A DNA stretch of 64,000 bases from Gammaproteobacteria bacterium (GTDB taxonomy: Bacteria; Pseudomonadota; Gammaproteobacteria; Competibacterales; Competibacteraceae): NCBI GenBank assembly GCA_024235135.1, contig JACKMZ010000003.1, forward strand, positions 124,001-188,000, given 5' to 3'. Below are positions 51,908 to 59,150 of the stretch, one piece after another. The translations under genes were made by a program, and so were the position numbers. The notes beneath the pieces were generated by a model, which made no database searches, was not told the origin of the DNA, and worked only from the letters and a program-made list of their open reading frames with translations. Numbering within the stretch: position 1 is the stretch's first letter; each line of letters opens with the position of its first letter.

Positions 51908-52789
51908 ATGACAGAGAACCGATACGAACTGAATACCCAGTTGGCACAGATGCTCAAGGGCGGCGTGATCATGGACGTCGTCAATCCAGAGCAGGCGATC
52001 ATCGCCCAGGAAGCCGGGGCAGTGGCCGTGATGGCTCTTGAGCGGGTGCCGGCGGACATTCGTAAGGAGGGTGGCGTAGCACGCATGGCCGATCCGTCCT
52101 TGATCAAGCATATCAAAGAAGCCGTCACCATCCCGGTCATGGCCAAAGCGAGAATCGGTCATTTCGTCGAGGCGCAGATTCTGCAGGCGCTGGCCATAGA
52201 CTACATTGACGAAAGCGAAGTGCTGACCCCGGCGGACGAGGAATGCCATATCGATAAAAGCCGCTTCAGCATTCCCTTCGTATGCGGTGCGCGCAATCTC
52301 GGCGAAGCGCTGCGGCGCATTGCGGAAGGCGCCGCCATGATCCGCACCAAGGGCGAGGCCGGAACCGGCAACGTGGTCGAGGCAGTGCGCCACATGCGCA
52401 CGATGAACCGGGAGATCCGGCAGTTGCAAAGCTTGCCCGACGAGGAAGTGATGGGCTTTGCGAAGAATAATGGCTTGCCTTACGAACTGGCTCTGGAAAC
52501 CAAGCGTTTGGGACGGCTGCCCGTGGTGAATTTCGCGGCGGGCGGCATCGCCACGCCCGCGGATGCAGCGTTGATGATGCAACTGGGCTGTGACGGGATT
52601 TTCGTCGGGTCCGGCATTTTCAAGTCCAGCGATCCGGTCAAGCGGGCCCGCGCCGTGGTGATGGCAACCGCTTATTTCGCGGACCCACAGAAATTGCTGG
52701 AAGCCTCCGTAGGATTGGGCGAGGCCATGCCGAGTCTGGACATCGCGAAAATTCCGGAAGCCGAACTCCTGGCGGGGCGGGGTTGGTAA
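51908..52789 (+). CDS. pdxS: Pyridoxal 5'-phosphate synthase lyase subunit
   Basis: PdxS (Pdx1) forms PLP from ribose-5-phosphate, glyceraldehyde-3-phosphate and ammonia supplied by PdxT. The 293-residue TIM-barrel protein has the chromophore lysine Lys80 (PVMAKARIGHFVEA), Lys148 (TKGEAGTGNVVEA), Asp23 (IMDVVNPEQA) and the phosphate-binding GGIATPADAA and GSGIFKSSDP loops. All catalytic positions are intact. pdxT follows directly, the normal pair. The PdxS/PdxT route is less usual in gammaproteobacteria, most of which use PdxA/PdxJ. Confidence 0.97.
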   Translation: MTENRYELNTQLAQMLKGGVIMDVVNPEQAIIAQEAGAVAVMALERVPADIRKEGGVARMADPSLIKHIKEAVTIPVMAKARIGHFVEAQILQALAIDYIDESEVLTPADEECHIDKSRFSIPFVCGARNLGEALRRIAEGAAMIRTKGEAGTGNVVEAVRHMRTMNREIRQLQSLPDEEVMGFAKNNGLPYELALETKRLGRLPVVNFAAGGIATPADAALMMQLGCDGIFVGSGIFKSSDPVKRARAVVMATAYFADPQKLLEASVGLGEAMPSLDIAKIPEAELLAGRGW

Positions 52790-52797
52790 CACAAGCG

Positions 52798-53460
52798 ATG
52801 GCGCCAGCGGCTGAAATCGGCGTGCTTGATCTGCAAGGGGGCGTGCAGGAACATCTCGACCATCTGCAACGCATCGGCGTCCCGGCCAAACCCATCAAAC
52901 AGGCCCGTGAGTTCAGGGGACTGGCCGGGCTGATCATACCGGGCGGGGAAAGCACCTGCCTCGCCCGTTTGTTGACCATCTTCGGTTTGAGAGAGGTCAT
53001 TTTGGAGGAGCACCGGCGTGGTCTCAAGCTATGGGGAACCTGCGCGGGGACGATTCTGCTGGCCAAGGAGAACGTCGGGGAATCACCCCATTTGGGATTG
53101 ATCGACGTGAGCGTACAGCGGAATGCGTTCGGCAGCCAGTTGGACAGTTTCCAATGCCGTGTCCAAGTACCTGAAGTCAGTACTGAATCGATCCCGCTGA
53201 CCTTCATTCGGGCGCCGAAGATCGTGAGTGTGAGGCCCGCGGTTAACGTGTTACTGGAAATCGATGGCTATATCGCCGCCGCCGAGGACGAACAAACCCT
53301 GGTGACGATTTTCCATCCGGAACTCACCCCCAACCTGGCTTTCCATCGTTATTTCGCCCGCAAATGCGGCTTGCAGCCGCAAGCCGGCGGTTCCGCCATC
53401 GACCCGACTTGGACACGGCAAAGCTGGACGCACATCCAACGCTCTAGCGACCTGAGCTGA
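52798..53460 (+). CDS. pdxT: Pyridoxal 5'-phosphate synthase glutaminase subunit
   Basis: PdxT is the class I glutaminase that feeds ammonia to PdxS. The protein is 220 residues from the ATG at 52798, with PGGESTCLARLL (oxyanion and interface loop), the nucleophile Cys82 in LWGTCAGTILLA and the FHPE His-Glu pair near residue 165. A TTG at 52783 that overlaps the pdxS stop would add five residues and is an alternative start. The C-terminal ~25 residues after FHRYFARKCGL are an extension beyond the usual family end. The next sequence downstream is the IS remnant. Confidence 0.94.
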   Translation: MAPAAEIGVLDLQGGVQEHLDHLQRIGVPAKPIKQAREFRGLAGLIIPGGESTCLARLLTIFGLREVILEEHRRGLKLWGTCAGTILLAKENVGESPHLGLIDVSVQRNAFGSQLDSFQCRVQVPEVSTESIPLTFIRAPKIVSVRPAVNVLLEIDGYIAAAEDEQTLVTIFHPELTPNLAFHRYFARKCGLQPQAGGSAIDPTWTRQSWTHIQRSSDLS

Positions 53461-53490
53461 CGCAGTATCCAGTCCGGTTGACATCCTCTC

Positions 53491-53504
53491 CGGCCTGAAG
53501 GCCG
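53491..53504. repeat. IS end hairpin, pdxT side
   Basis: CGGCCT-GA-AGGCCG is a perfect short inverted repeat within TCCTCTCCGGCCTGAAGGCC, typical of the end beside the tnpB stop in IS200/IS605 elements. TnpA-type transposases recognise such subterminal hairpins as single strands. Confidence 0.65.
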
Positions 53505-53511
53505 AAGATTC

Positions 53512-54112
53512 CTACGGCGCTCCGGCGCGGCCTTGAGCCGCCCCGGAGTCGCTTCGGTGGGTTCCTGCTGCTGGCGGCCTTACCGCACCGCTCACTTCAC
53601 AGGCTAACCGGGCGTGTCCCGCCCTTAAAACATTGATCGCGCCGACCCCGTCGGCGTTTTCCTCGAAACCGCAGGCCACGCAGGCGAAGCGGGCTTGGGT
53701 GCGGCGATTGTCCGCCGAGACATGGCCGCAACCAGGACAAGTGCGACTGGTGTTGCGCGGCGGAACGGCAATGAGGCGTCCGCCATTCCACGCCAGCTTG
53801 TAATCGAGTTGACGGCGACACTCGAACCAGCCTTGGTCGAGGATGGCTTTGTTCAGGCCGGGTGTCTCGGCGTTGCCCGCTGCTGACTTGGACAGTTTCC
53901 GCACCGGCAAGTCCTCGATACACACCATCGCGTGGTTTTGGCTGATCGCGGTCGAGGTCTTGTGCAGGTATCCGGGTATGGAGGCGCTGGACGCGGGCTT
54001 TGGCCTTTTGCCAGTTGTGGCTGAATTTGAGTTTGTGGCTCAGCGCCTGCTGCGCTTTGCGTAGCGCGGTTTCATGGCGTTTGAAGCTGTTCAGCGGAGC
54101 GAAGAACGACCC
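53512..54112 (-). pseudogene. tnpB: TnpB (OrfB) remnant, 5'-truncated and frameshifted
   Basis: The minus strand encodes the C-terminal part of an IS200/IS605 TnpB (RNA-guided nuclease-like accessory protein, ancestor group of Cas12). Frame one gives FFAPLNSFKRHETALRKAQQ and on to KARVQRLHTRI. Near 53968-53976 the frame changes and continues YLHKTSTAISQNHAMVCIEDL, then AILDQGWFECRRQLDYKLAW, the zinc ribbon CPGCGHV...FACVACGF, and ENADGVGAINVLRAGHARL to the stop. Family members have roughly IANxRRD between these two frames, so a deletion of about 20 bases probably caused the shift. The N-terminal ~190 residues are absent. It is not functional as written. Confidence 0.85.
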
Positions 54113-54235
54113 GACATTCAGAAACGCTACTGGAAGGGCGGGCTGTGGTCGCCGTCCTACTTCGCCGCCTCCTGTGGCGGTGCGCCGATCTCCATCGTGC
54201 GCCAGTACATCGAACAGCAGCAGACACCCCACTGA
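54113..54235 (+). pseudogene. tnpA: TnpA (Y1 transposase) C-terminal remnant
   Basis: The plus strand reads DIQKRYWKGGLWSPSYFAAS, CGGAPISIVRQYIEQQQTPH and stop, the C-terminal ~40 residues of an IS200/IS605 TnpA. The catalytic His-x-His and Tyr regions are lost. It abuts, head to head, the truncated TnpB remnant near 54112; the deletion that joined them removed the start of both genes. Confidence 0.82.
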
Positions 54236-54276
54236 AAACCAAAGACAAGGACGGCTACGCCGTCCGCGCTATCCTT

Positions 54277-54296
54277 CCCCGCCCTGAACGGCGGGG
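54277..54296. repeat. IS end hairpin, gnnB side
   Basis: CCCCGCC-CTGAAC-GGCGGGG, a perfect seven-pair stem with six-base loop just after the TnpA stop. Because it also lies just past the gnnB stop on the other strand, it may serve as a transcription end for gnnB. Confidence 0.65.
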
Positions 54297-54312
54297 CTTG
54301 TCGCGCACCGGG

Positions 54313-55434
54313 TCAAAAAGCCGATTGCAAGGTCTTCGCCACCCGCTCGATGCGGGCGTCGCCGATTTCCGGGTAGATAGGTAGAGACAGACAACGTTGC
54401 GCCACCGATTCGACGATCGGCAGGGACAGCCCGACATAGTCTTGCCGGAAAACGATCTGCCGGTGCAGCGGCAAGGGATAGTAAATCATTGAGGCGATAT
54501 CCGCTTGCGTTAACTTCTCCCGGACGGCATCCCGCTCCGAAAGGAGGAGGGTAAACTGGTGGTACACATGCCTTCCCGCCGGATCTTCATAGGGTAGGAT
54601 GAGCGGTAAATTTCCTAGCCACTCGCCATAACGCCGGGCGGCTCCGCGGCGGGCGTCATTGAATGCCTCGATATGACGCAACTTGACCCGCAAAATCGCC
54701 GCCTGTAACTCATCCAAACGGCTGTTGAAGCCGATTTCGTCATGATGGGCATAGCGACGGCTGCCATGATTGCGTAGCGCCCGCAAATGTTCCGCCTGTT
54801 CGGCCGATGCCGTGGTGATCAAGCCGCCATCGCCACACCCGCCCAGATTCTTGCTGGGGAAAAAGCTGAAGCAACCGAAGTCACCCAAGGAGCCGGTCTG
54901 TCGATCGCCCCATGTCGCACCGAACGACTGGGCGCAATCCTCTATCAAAATCAGATCGTGGCGATCGCAAAATGCCGTGATCCGCCCCATGTCCGCGGGC
55001 TGGCCGAACAAATGCACCGGTAGTACGGCGCGGGTAGCCGGGGTTAGCGCGGACTCCAAATGTTGCACGTCAAGGTTGAAGGTGCGGGGATCAATGTCCA
55101 CAAACACCGGCCGTGCCCCGACGTAACGGATGGCCTCGGCCGTGGCGATAAAGGTAAACGGGGTGGTGATGACTTCGTCACCCGGTCCTATGCCAGCCGC
55201 CACCAGGGCCAGGTGCAGCGCATCGGTTCCGGACGCTACCGCGACGGCATGGGCAACGCCAAGGTATTGGGCGGCTTCCTCCTCGAACGCCTGAACATTG
55301 GGGCCGAGAATGAAACGTCCACTGGCCAGAACCGTGCTGACGGCGGCGTCCAATTCTTCCTTGAGCCGGACGTATTGGGCCGTCACGTCCACCATGGGAA
55401 TGGGTTCCGGTGTAACGGGGCGCCGCGTCGTCAT
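54313..55434 (-). CDS. gnnB: UDP-GlcNAc 3-amino-transferase (DegT/DnrJ family), GnnB-like
   Basis: A 373-residue DegT/DnrJ/EryC1/StrS aminotransferase. Signatures are VASGTDALHLAL, PFTFIATAEAI, Asp166 (LILIEDCAQSFG) and the Schiff-base Lys195 (FFPSKNLGGCGDGG), with HGSRRYAHHDEIGFNSRLDELQ afterwards. Alone this would be a generic sugar aminotransferase. Placed directly after an Idh/MocA oxidoreductase and lpxA, it matches GnnB of Acidithiobacillus ferrooxidans, which aminates UDP-3-keto-GlcNAc to UDP-GlcNAc3N for amide-linked lipid A. Its ATG overlaps the gnnA stop (ATGA). WbpE-like O-antigen enzymes are the main alternative. Confidence 0.82.
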   Translation of the reverse strand: MTTRRPVTPEPIPMVDVTAQYVRLKEELDAAVSTVLASGRFILGPNVQAFEEEAAQYLGVAHAVAVASGTDALHLALVAAGIGPGDEVITTPFTFIATAEAIRYVGARPVFVDIDPRTFNLDVQHLESALTPATRAVLPVHLFGQPADMGRITAFCDRHDLILIEDCAQSFGATWGDRQTGSLGDFGCFSFFPSKNLGGCGDGGLITTASAEQAEHLRALRNHGSRRYAHHDEIGFNSRLDELQAAILRVKLRHIEAFNDARRGAARRYGEWLGNLPLILPYEDPAGRHVYHQFTLLLSERDAVREKLTQADIASMIYYPLPLHRQIVFRQDYVGLSLPIVESVAQRCLSLPIYPEIGDARIERVAKTLQSAF

Positions 55435-56399
55435 GGGAGCGTGTCCTCCCTGACGGGCCGACGGCGTTGCAGATCGGCGCTGATGCGCATGGCGGTGGCG
55501 AGCGCCCGCTGGCCGTCCTCGCCGGGCACCAACGGGGGCTTGTCCTGTTGTACGGCCTCGATAAAGGCCAGTAATTCCTGATAGAGAGCGTCCGTGTCAG
55601 GAAATCGCTGGGTTTCCACGACGATACGCATGTCCTGCCTGTCCTCCTGGAGCTTGCGGTGCACCGTCACACTTTTCTCCATCAAATCCAGACTGAAATA
55701 GGCATTGGGCTGGAAGATACGGAGTTTGCGTTCGCTCTTGTTGCTGACCCGACTGGCGGTGAGATTCGCCACACAACCATTGGCGAACTCCAAACGCGCA
55801 TTGGCGATATCCTCCCCTTCGGTCAAGACCGGCACGCCGACGGCGCTGACCTGTTCCAAGGGCGCGTCAACCAGACTGAATACCAGGTCGATGTCGTGAA
55901 TCATCAAGTCCAGCACGACGTTGACATCGGTGCCGCGAGGCTTGAACGGGGCTAGGCGGTGGGATTCGATGAACAATGGTTGATGCAACCATTGTCGAGT
56001 GGCTACCAAGGCGGCATTGAATCGCTCCAAATGACCGACCTGCAGGAGACAGCCCTGGCGAGCCGCCGTTCGGTTCAGTTGTTCCGCTTCCTCGACGGTG
56101 GACGTGATGGGCTTGTCGACCATGACGTGCACGCCCTGGCGCAAGAAAAAATCCGCCACCTCGAAGTGAGCCTGGGTCGGCACGACCACGCTGACGGCAT
56201 CGACCTGGTTGGCGAGTTGCCGATAATCGGTCAGCGCCCTGACTCCAAGGCGTTGGGCCAATTCGGAGGCCCGAGCCGGGATGCTATCCACCACCGCGAT
56301 CAATTCGACGGAGGGCATTCGGGCGTATTTCTCGGCGTGAAACGTGCCTAGATAGCCGACGCCGATGACGGCTGTGCGGATAAGGCGATTAGCCTTCAA
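55431..56399 (-). CDS. gnnA: UDP-GlcNAc 3-dehydrogenase (Gfo/Idh/MocA family), GnnA-like
   Basis: A 322-residue NAD-dependent oxidoreductase of the Gfo/Idh/MocA family with the Rossmann loop VIGVGYLGTFHAEKY, the VVVPTQAHFEVAD block and the VDKPITSTVEEAEQL motif with catalytic Lys. LDLMIHDIDLVFSLV is the second family block. GnnA oxidises the 3-OH of UDP-GlcNAc to the ketone used by GnnB. The start is a TTG at 56399 that overlaps the lpxA stop (TTGA), and its own stop overlaps the gnnB ATG, so the three genes are tightly coupled. WlbA/WbpB-type UDP-GlcNAcA dehydrogenase is the alternative. Confidence 0.82.
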   Translation of the reverse strand: MKANRLIRTAVIGVGYLGTFHAEKYARMPSVELIAVVDSIPARASELAQRLGVRALTDYRQLANQVDAVSVVVPTQAHFEVADFFLRQGVHVMVDKPITSTVEEAEQLNRTAARQGCLLQVGHLERFNAALVATRQWLHQPLFIESHRLAPFKPRGTDVNVVLDLMIHDIDLVFSLVDAPLEQVSAVGVPVLTEGEDIANARLEFANGCVANLTASRVSNKSERKLRIFQPNAYFSLDLMEKSVTVHRKLQEDRQDMRIVVETQRFPDTDALYQELLAFIEAVQQDKPPLVPGEDGQRALATAMRISADLQRRRPVREDTLP

Positions 56400-57166
56400 A
56401 AGGTGATTCCCCGTTTCGTAGTGCGGATAAAGTCCAGTAAATGACTCACCTGGGGCGAGTCCAATCCGGCCGCCTGCAGTGTGGCCTGCGCATCGTCGAA
56501 TCGGTGTGGGCCGCGAAACAACAATCGATAGGCCTGTTTCAATTGGTTGATCTCATCCAAGGAAAAGCCATGGCGACGCAGCCCCACCCGGTTGATGCCA
56601 TACAGCTTGGCGCGGTTGCCCACCGCCAGCATAAAGGGAGGAATATCCAGCGTAATGATGCTACCGCCGCCTACCATGGCATAGGAACCGATGCGGGAAA
56701 ATTGGTGGATGGCGCACAATCCTCCCATGTTGACATGATCGCCGATGGATACATGACCGGCCAATGTGACGCCGTTGGCCAAAACGACATGATGGCCGAC
56801 CACGCAGTCATGCGCAATATGGACATAATTCATGAACAGATTGTTATCGCCAATGCGCGTGATGCGCTGATCCTTCGCGGAGGCGCGGTGCATCGTCACG
56901 AATTCCCGGACAATATTGCCCGAACCTATTTCCAGCCGGGCGTTGGGCGCGGCATGACCCAGATCCTGGGCGTCCTGACCCAAGCAGGCATGGGGATAAA
57001 TCCGGTTGTCGCGGCCTAAGGTGGTCGGGCCTTCGATGACCGCGTGGTGACCGATGCTGCAGCCATCGCCGATGCTGACCTGCGCCCCGATAACAGCGTA
57101 GGCGCCTATGCTCACGTTCGCTCCCAGGCTGGTTTCGGGATGAATGACGGCGGTCGGATGGATCAT
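56396..57166 (-). CDS. lpxA: UDP-GlcNAc (or UDP-GlcNAc3N) acyltransferase LpxA
   Basis: LpxA transfers a 3-hydroxyacyl chain from ACP to position 3 of UDP-GlcNAc, the first lipid A step. The 256-residue protein starts MIHPTAVIHPETSLG and shows left-handed beta-helix hexapeptide repeats to about residue 185, then a helical C-terminus. The catalytic His119 is in HIAHDCVVG. In MVGGGSIITLDIPP the residue equivalent to E. coli Gly173, the hydrocarbon ruler, is Ile170, which should favour a shorter acyl chain. With gnnA-gnnB in the same operon the acceptor may be UDP-GlcNAc3N. lpxD, fabZ and lpxB are not in the window. Confidence 0.93.
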   Translation of the reverse strand: MIHPTAVIHPETSLGANVSIGAYAVIGAQVSIGDGCSIGHHAVIEGPTTLGRDNRIYPHACLGQDAQDLGHAAPNARLEIGSGNIVREFVTMHRASAKDQRITRIGDNNLFMNYVHIAHDCVVGHHVVLANGVTLAGHVSIGDHVNMGGLCAIHQFSRIGSYAMVGGGSIITLDIPPFMLAVGNRAKLYGINRVGLRRHGFSLDEINQLKQAYRLLFRGPHRFDDAQATLQAAGLDSPQVSHLLDFIRTTKRGITF

Positions 57167-57364
57167 GGCTGGAGGTCGGATATCACGGGCGAAAGCCGCA
57201 TCTGGCAGGCGTTGACGATCGGGTAAGGTAACGGATCGGTAACAGGGCTATACTAAATTATTGTTGCGGCCAGCGAGGGGTGAAGCGCATTGAGCTATTC
57301 TTGTTTTCCCACCAAATATTAGTCCGGCCCCTGTAATATAGAATAACCTATGAAGAGAGGCATC

Positions 57365-57595
57365 ATGTTATTGACGCAGCAGCCACCTACGACACAATCG
57401 GTCGTTTACACTTTGGACCCGGAATGCTATCCCGCCACGCTCGTGCTCGATAATGGCCAGGAGATTCGTATTACCGACGAGATGGTCAAGCATGCCTGTC
57501 GCACACTGGAACGCAGTTTTTATCCTTTGCAGATACCCGCCCCTTATGGTTCCAAAGTCAATCGCCCTTGTAGAAAATTAACTCTGGTTGGCTGA
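57365..57595 (+). CDS. Small soluble protein, unknown function
   Basis: A 76-residue protein from the ATG at 57365, which has AGAGAGG seven bases upstream; an earlier ATG at 57350 has no ribosome-binding site. The sequence MLLTQQPPTTQSVVYTLDPE is followed by LVLDNGQEIRITDEMVKHAC and a Pro/Arg-rich tail. No signal peptide, Cys-pair motif or helix-turn-helix is clear. The NGQEIRITDEMV stretch suggests a compact beta-hairpin domain. It stands between divergent lpxA and convergent gltD. It has the look of a real gene (start signal, frame length, codon use like neighbours), but the family is not recognised. Confidence 0.6.
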   Translation: MLLTQQPPTTQSVVYTLDPECYPATLVLDNGQEIRITDEMVKHACRTLERSFYPLQIPAPYGSKVNRPCRKLTLVG

Positions 57596-57632
57596 ACGGG
57601 CAAAAATCGAGCGGTAGCCATAGCCACTTGAC

Positions 57633-57669
57633 GCTGCGCAGGGAGACGAGGATGTCCCACCTGCGCAGC
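57633..57669. terminator. Long inverted repeat between convergent small ORF and gltD
   Basis: GCTGCGCAGG (57633-57642) pairs perfectly with CCTGCGCAGC (57660-57669); an inner GGGA/TCCC extends the stem with a small bulge. It lies between the stop of the small ORF (57595) and the stop of gltD (57707), as expected for a bidirectional terminator, although no long U-run follows on either strand. Confidence 0.55.
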
Positions 57670-57706
57670 AAACTCAGCTAGGCCGCGTCCTGCGGCACTT
57701 GATTCT

Positions 57707-59149
57707 TTACCGGGGCAATTCCGACTGTCCCAGCAAATACTCGTCGACGGCACGCGCGCACTGCCTGCCCTCGCGAATCGCCCAAACCACCAAGGATTGG
57801 CCGCTGCGGACATCCCCGGCGGCGAACACCCGATTGATCGACGTCTGGTAATTGTCGTTATTGGCCCGCACATTGCCGCGCTCATCGTAGGCCGTTCCCA
57901 GTTCAGCCAACAATCCTTCGTGCACCGGTTGCGTGAAGCCCATGGCCAGTAGCACCAGTTCCGCCTTGATGGCGAACTCGCTGCCGATCACTTCCTGCAT
58001 CGCTTGCCGGCCATCGGGTTGTTTCTGCCATTGCATGCGGACCGCTTGGACGGCGGTGACCCAGCCGTTCTCGCCCAGAAATGCCTTGGACCCGACTTCC
58101 CAATCACGATCGCAACCCTCTTGATGGGAGGTCGAGGTTCGTAGCTTCATGGGCCAGCGAGGCCAAGTCAGTAATTTGTCCTCTTGTACCGGCGGCTTGG
58201 GCATGATTTCCAGTTGCATGACGGAGCGTGCGCCCTGACGGACCGCGGTACCGATACAGTCAGAACCGGTATCACCGCCGCCGATGACGACCACGTCCTT
58301 GTCACGAGCCGTGATTTCGTCGGCTTTGGGAATCGTTCGGCCTTCGTCGCGCTGATTTTGCTGGATCAGATAATCCATGGCGAAATGAATGCCGTACAGA
58401 TCCCGCCCCGCAATCGGCAAATCGCGGGGTTGTTCGGCGCCGCAGGCCAATACCAGCGCATCGAACTCGTCAAGCAGCTTGCCTACCGGCACATGACGGC
58501 CCACATGGCTGTTGGGCCTGAATTCCACGCCCTCCGCCAGCATTTGCGCGATACGTCGGTCAATCAAATAGTTACCTAGCTTGAAATCGGGAATGCCATA
58601 GGCCAGCAAGCCGCCGATGCGCGGATGTTTGTCGTAAACGACCACCCCATGCCCAGCCCGCGCCAATTGCTGGGCACAGGCCATGCCCGCCGGCCCGGAA
58701 CCGATCACCGCCACCCGCTTGCCGGTACGATGTTCGGCGATCTGGGGTTGAACCCAACCCATCTCCCAGCCTTTATCGATGATGGCGCATTCGATGGTCT
58801 TGATCGTCACCGGGGAATCGCTGAGGTTCAACGTGCAGGACGCCTCGCAGGGCGCTGGACAGACTCGCCCGGTGAATTCCGGGAAATTGTTGGTCGAATG
58901 CAGGATTTCGAGCGCCTGACGCCAATCGCCCCGATACACCAAGTCGTTCCAGTCGGGAATGATGTTATTGACGGGGCAGCCTTGGTGGCAAAAGGGAATG
59001 CCGCAGTCCATGCAACGCGAACCCTGGCGGCGAACCTCGCTTTCAGGCAAAGACGTCATGAACTCCTGGAAATGTCGGACACGTTCGGCAACCGGAGCGT
59101 AGCCGCGATCCTGACGAGGAATTTCCAAAAAGCCTGTCGGTTTTCCCAT
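57707..59149 (-). CDS. gltD: Glutamate synthase small subunit (NADPH)
   Basis: GltD passes NADPH electrons through FAD and iron-sulfur clusters to GltB for glutamate synthesis from glutamine and 2-oxoglutarate. The 480-residue protein has N-terminal cluster ligands CMDCGIPFCHQGCPVNN and CPAPCEASC, the FAD loop VIGSGPAGMACAQQLARAG and the NADPH loop VIGGGDTGSDCIGTA, and ends with the FAD-binding FAAGDVRSGQSLVVWAI block. Length and motifs are normal. It begins one base after the gltB stop. Confidence 0.97.
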   Translation of the reverse strand: MGKPTGFLEIPRQDRGYAPVAERVRHFQEFMTSLPESEVRRQGSRCMDCGIPFCHQGCPVNNIIPDWNDLVYRGDWRQALEILHSTNNFPEFTGRVCPAPCEASCTLNLSDSPVTIKTIECAIIDKGWEMGWVQPQIAEHRTGKRVAVIGSGPAGMACAQQLARAGHGVVVYDKHPRIGGLLAYGIPDFKLGNYLIDRRIAQMLAEGVEFRPNSHVGRHVPVGKLLDEFDALVLACGAEQPRDLPIAGRDLYGIHFAMDYLIQQNQRDEGRTIPKADEITARDKDVVVIGGGDTGSDCIGTAVRQGARSVMQLEIMPKPPVQEDKLLTWPRWPMKLRTSTSHQEGCDRDWEVGSKAFLGENGWVTAVQAVRMQWQKQPDGRQAMQEVIGSEFAIKAELVLLAMGFTQPVHEGLLAELGTAYDERGNVRANNDNYQTSINRVFAAGDVRSGQSLVVWAIREGRQCARAVDEYLLGQSELPR

Positions 59150-59150
59150 C

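Larger units (their letters stand above)
53478..54300. mobile_element. Decayed IS200/IS605-type element (both ends, collapsed core)
   Basis: The stretch has subterminal hairpins at both ends (53491-53504 and 54277-54296), a TnpB remnant on the minus strand and a TnpA C-terminal remnant on the plus strand. In a complete IS605-like element the two genes are divergent and total about 1.8 kb; here the middle is gone, removing both N-termini, so the copy is about 0.8 kb and cannot move itself. It lies between pdxT and gnnB, 12 bp beyond the gnnB stop. It could be mobilised in trans only if its ends are intact. Confidence 0.82.

Noticed and set aside
53512..54232. Possible intact transposase genes in the pdxT-gnnB interval
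   Set aside because: The TnpB homology is in two frames and lacks its N-terminal half, and only the TnpA tail remains.
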